Origin: Desulfotomaculaceae bacterium
GTDB lineage: Bacteria > Bacillota > Desulfotomaculia > Desulfotomaculales > Pelotomaculaceae
Length of the DNA stretch: 64,000 nt
NCBI GenBank assembly: GCA_028696455.1
Contig: JAQVGZ010000003.1
Span: forward strand, 31,564 to 95,563
Reading direction: 5' to 3'
Below are positions 62,735 through 64,000 of this stretch, piece by piece. Every line of letters begins with the position of its first letter. Within the stretch, counting starts at the first letter, position 1. The position numbers and the translations under genes are program-made. The notes under the pieces are model-generated. The model was not told the DNA's origin. It did no database searches and worked only from the letters and a program-made list of their open reading frames with translations.

Positions 62735-64000
62735 TTAGGATGACTCGACGACAGGTTGTTGCAGGATATCTCGGACTGCTTCCTTAATGCTGTCTTTTGA
62801 GGTTGATTTCTGATGCAAGACAGTTTTTTGTTCTAGGCCTTTCAGACCTGTAGGTATTTCCATACCACTGGCGTCTGAAAGTAACGCTAACAGTTCAAAT
62901 TCACCTTTATTTTTTACTGCTGCATTCCCAAGGATAGCCCTGGCAACACTGGTGTTAAATTTAAACGGACTCGCAGTTGACGCCAAAATTGTTTTTGTTT
63001 TGTCACCTGTTGCGGCTATATATTTCTCATATACATTGATCGCGACAGCGGTGTGTGTATCGGTAACATATCCATATTTTTCGAAGCAAGATCGAATGGT
63101 TTCCATGGTCTCGTTATCTGTTGCGTAATCAGACCAGAAAACTTTTTTAATAACGGATAAAGTAGGTTCGTCAATTTGATAATAACCACGATTCTTTAAA
63201 CTGTCCATCCATTCCCTGGTCTTAATATGGTTGCGCCCGGTAAGATGGTAAAGTAACCGCTCCAGGTTGCTGGAGATCAGGATGTCCATGGAGGGCGAAA
63301 TAGTCTTATAAAACTGCCGCTCCCGGTTATATACACCAGTATGTATAAAATCGGTCAAAACTCTATTGGCATTGGCTGCGCAAATTAATTTGTTTACCGG
63401 TAGACCCATTTCCCTGGCATAAAAAGCTGAGAGGATATTGCCAAAGTTACCGGTTGGTACGACAAAATTCACCTTCTCGCCCAGGACAGCATTACCTTTG
63501 GCCACCAAGTCAAGGTATGCCGAAAAATAGTAAACAACCTGGGGTGCCAGGCGACCCCAGTTAATGGAATTGGCCGAGGAAAGTTTGTAGTATTTGCTTT
63601 CTAACTTCTTATTAAATCCTGCGTTTCCAAAGGTATCTTTGACCCCGTTCTGAGCATCGTCAAAATTACCCTGTACTGCTACCACATTTACGTTATTTCC
63701 TTCCTGGGTGATCATCTGTAGTTTCTGCATTGCGCTGACCCCTTCTTCCGGGTAAAAAACGATAATTTTGGTGCCAGGCACGTCTTTAAATCCCTCCAGG
63801 GCTGCTTTGCCGGTGTCGCCGGAGGTGGCTACCAGGATCACAATAGTTGAACAATCCCCGGTTTTTGCCGCGGCCCTGGTTAACAAATGGGGTAAAATTT
63901 GCAGCGCCAAATCTTTAAAGGCACAGGTAGGACCGTGCCATAACTCTAGATATAGAGCATCTCGTCCAATTTGTGCACCGGGACAATTGCCGGTGAGTTG
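62735..64000 (-). CDS. thrC: threonine synthase (5' end beyond the window)
   Basis: ThrC converts phosphohomoserine to threonine with PLP. The visible 421 residues run to the right edge in an open frame; the PLP lysine motif ELWHGPTCAFKDLALQ is present near the edge, and VATSGDTGKAALEGF and VPTGNFGNILSAFYAREMG follow. The long form with this N-terminal signature is the Escherichia coli/yeast-type class. The ATG that appears at 63910 is internal. It lies on the opposite strand to hom-thrB-lysC, separated by two unrelated genes, so it is regulated separately. Confidence 0.93.
   Translation of the reverse strand, partial: QLTGNCPGAQIGRDALYLELWHGPTCAFKDLALQILPHLLTRAAAKTGDCSTIVILVATSGDTGKAALEGFKDVPGTKIIVFYPEEGVSAMQKLQMITQEGNNVNVVAVQGNFDDAQNGVKDTFGNAGFNKKLESKYYKLSSANSINWGRLAPQVVYYFSAYLDLVAKGNAVLGEKVNFVVPTGNFGNILSAFYAREMGLPVNKLICAANANRVLTDFIHTGVYNRERQFYKTISPSMDILISSNLERLLYHLTGRNHIKTREWMDSLKNRGYYQIDEPTLSVIKKVFWSDYATDNETMETIRSCFEKYGYVTDTHTAVAINVYEKYIAATGDKTKTILASTASPFKFNTSVARAILGNAAVKNKGEFELLALLSDASGMEIPTGLKGLEQKTVLHQKSTSKDSIKEAVRDILQQPVVESS

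Noticed and set aside
1..64000. Mobile elements, CRISPR, tRNA or rRNA genes
   Set aside because: No transposase, integrase, repeated spacer pattern or recognisable tRNA/rRNA sequence was seen on either strand.

Overview
The window is chromosomal DNA from an endospore-forming, low-to-moderate GC Firmicute. Sporulation and germination genes fix the lifestyle: spoIVA, spoIIP, spoVR, spmA/spmB, prkA-yhbH, a gerA/B/C-type operon, a GerMN lipoprotein and YIEGIA with its small partner. The IspH-S1 fusion next to cmk and plsC, and the overall gene mix, point to the Desulfotomaculum/Pelotomaculum (Peptococcaceae-like) group. That placement is inference from family knowledge, not from a search. I saw no rRNA, tRNA, insertion sequence, prophage or CRISPR array. 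Coding density is high and almost everything reads on the + strand.

Layout. (1) 1-8140: arginine biosynthesis, with the end of argC, then argJ-argB-argD-argF-argG, a small zinc-ribbon-like protein, and argH. (2) 8170-12668, - strand: a polynucleotide kinase/phosphatase-like protein and a Ski2-like helicase split into two reading frames. (3) 12871-15048: pheA, a small conserved protein, and adk. (4) 15100-16413: an apparently structured, terminator-ended RNA, a DUF5665 membrane gene broken at a run of ten A, and a TraR/DksA-type zinc protein. (5) 16629-20692: an MBL-fold hydrolase, murT-gatD (lipid II amidation) and a GerMN lipoprotein. (6) 20934-28558: prkA, yhbH, spoVR, spmA, spmB and a VanW-domain protein. 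(7) 28746-30527: an RluB-type pseudouridine synthase, an unknown protein and a HutP-like protein.

(8) 30700-35891: aromatic pathway genes aroF, tyrA and aroA, preceded by a six-residue leader peptide (MFLWSG) whose stop codon abuts an intrinsic terminator, then cmk and plsC. (9) 35992-46971: ispH-S1 fusion, DUF1614, spoIIP, YIEGIA and its capping subunit, a disrupted pair of DUF3189 domains, a PDZ/radical-SAM DUF512 protein, der, plsY and gpsA. (10) 47278-52274: spoIVA, then an uncharacterised cluster of two paralogous FAD oxidoreductases, a polytopic membrane protein, a 28-residue membrane peptide and two very small helical (ferritin-like) proteins. (11) 52497-56883: gerA-gerB-gerC plus a 57-residue membrane protein. 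(12) 57096-64000: hom, thrB and lysC (with an internal ribosome site for a beta subunit), an NlpC/P60 peptidase, an AbrB-like small protein behind a perfect consensus promoter, and thrC on the opposite strand, cut by the window edge.

Functionally the window combines amino-acid synthesis (Arg, Phe/Tyr, Thr/Lys precursors) with envelope and spore construction. Best leads for something undescribed: the Phe/Trp leader-peptide attenuator before aroF, the structured RNAs before the DUF5665 gene and before hom, the kinase-phosphatase plus helicase pair, the FAD-oxidoreductase/membrane cluster beside spoIVA, and the HutP-like protein lacking part of the known metal site.
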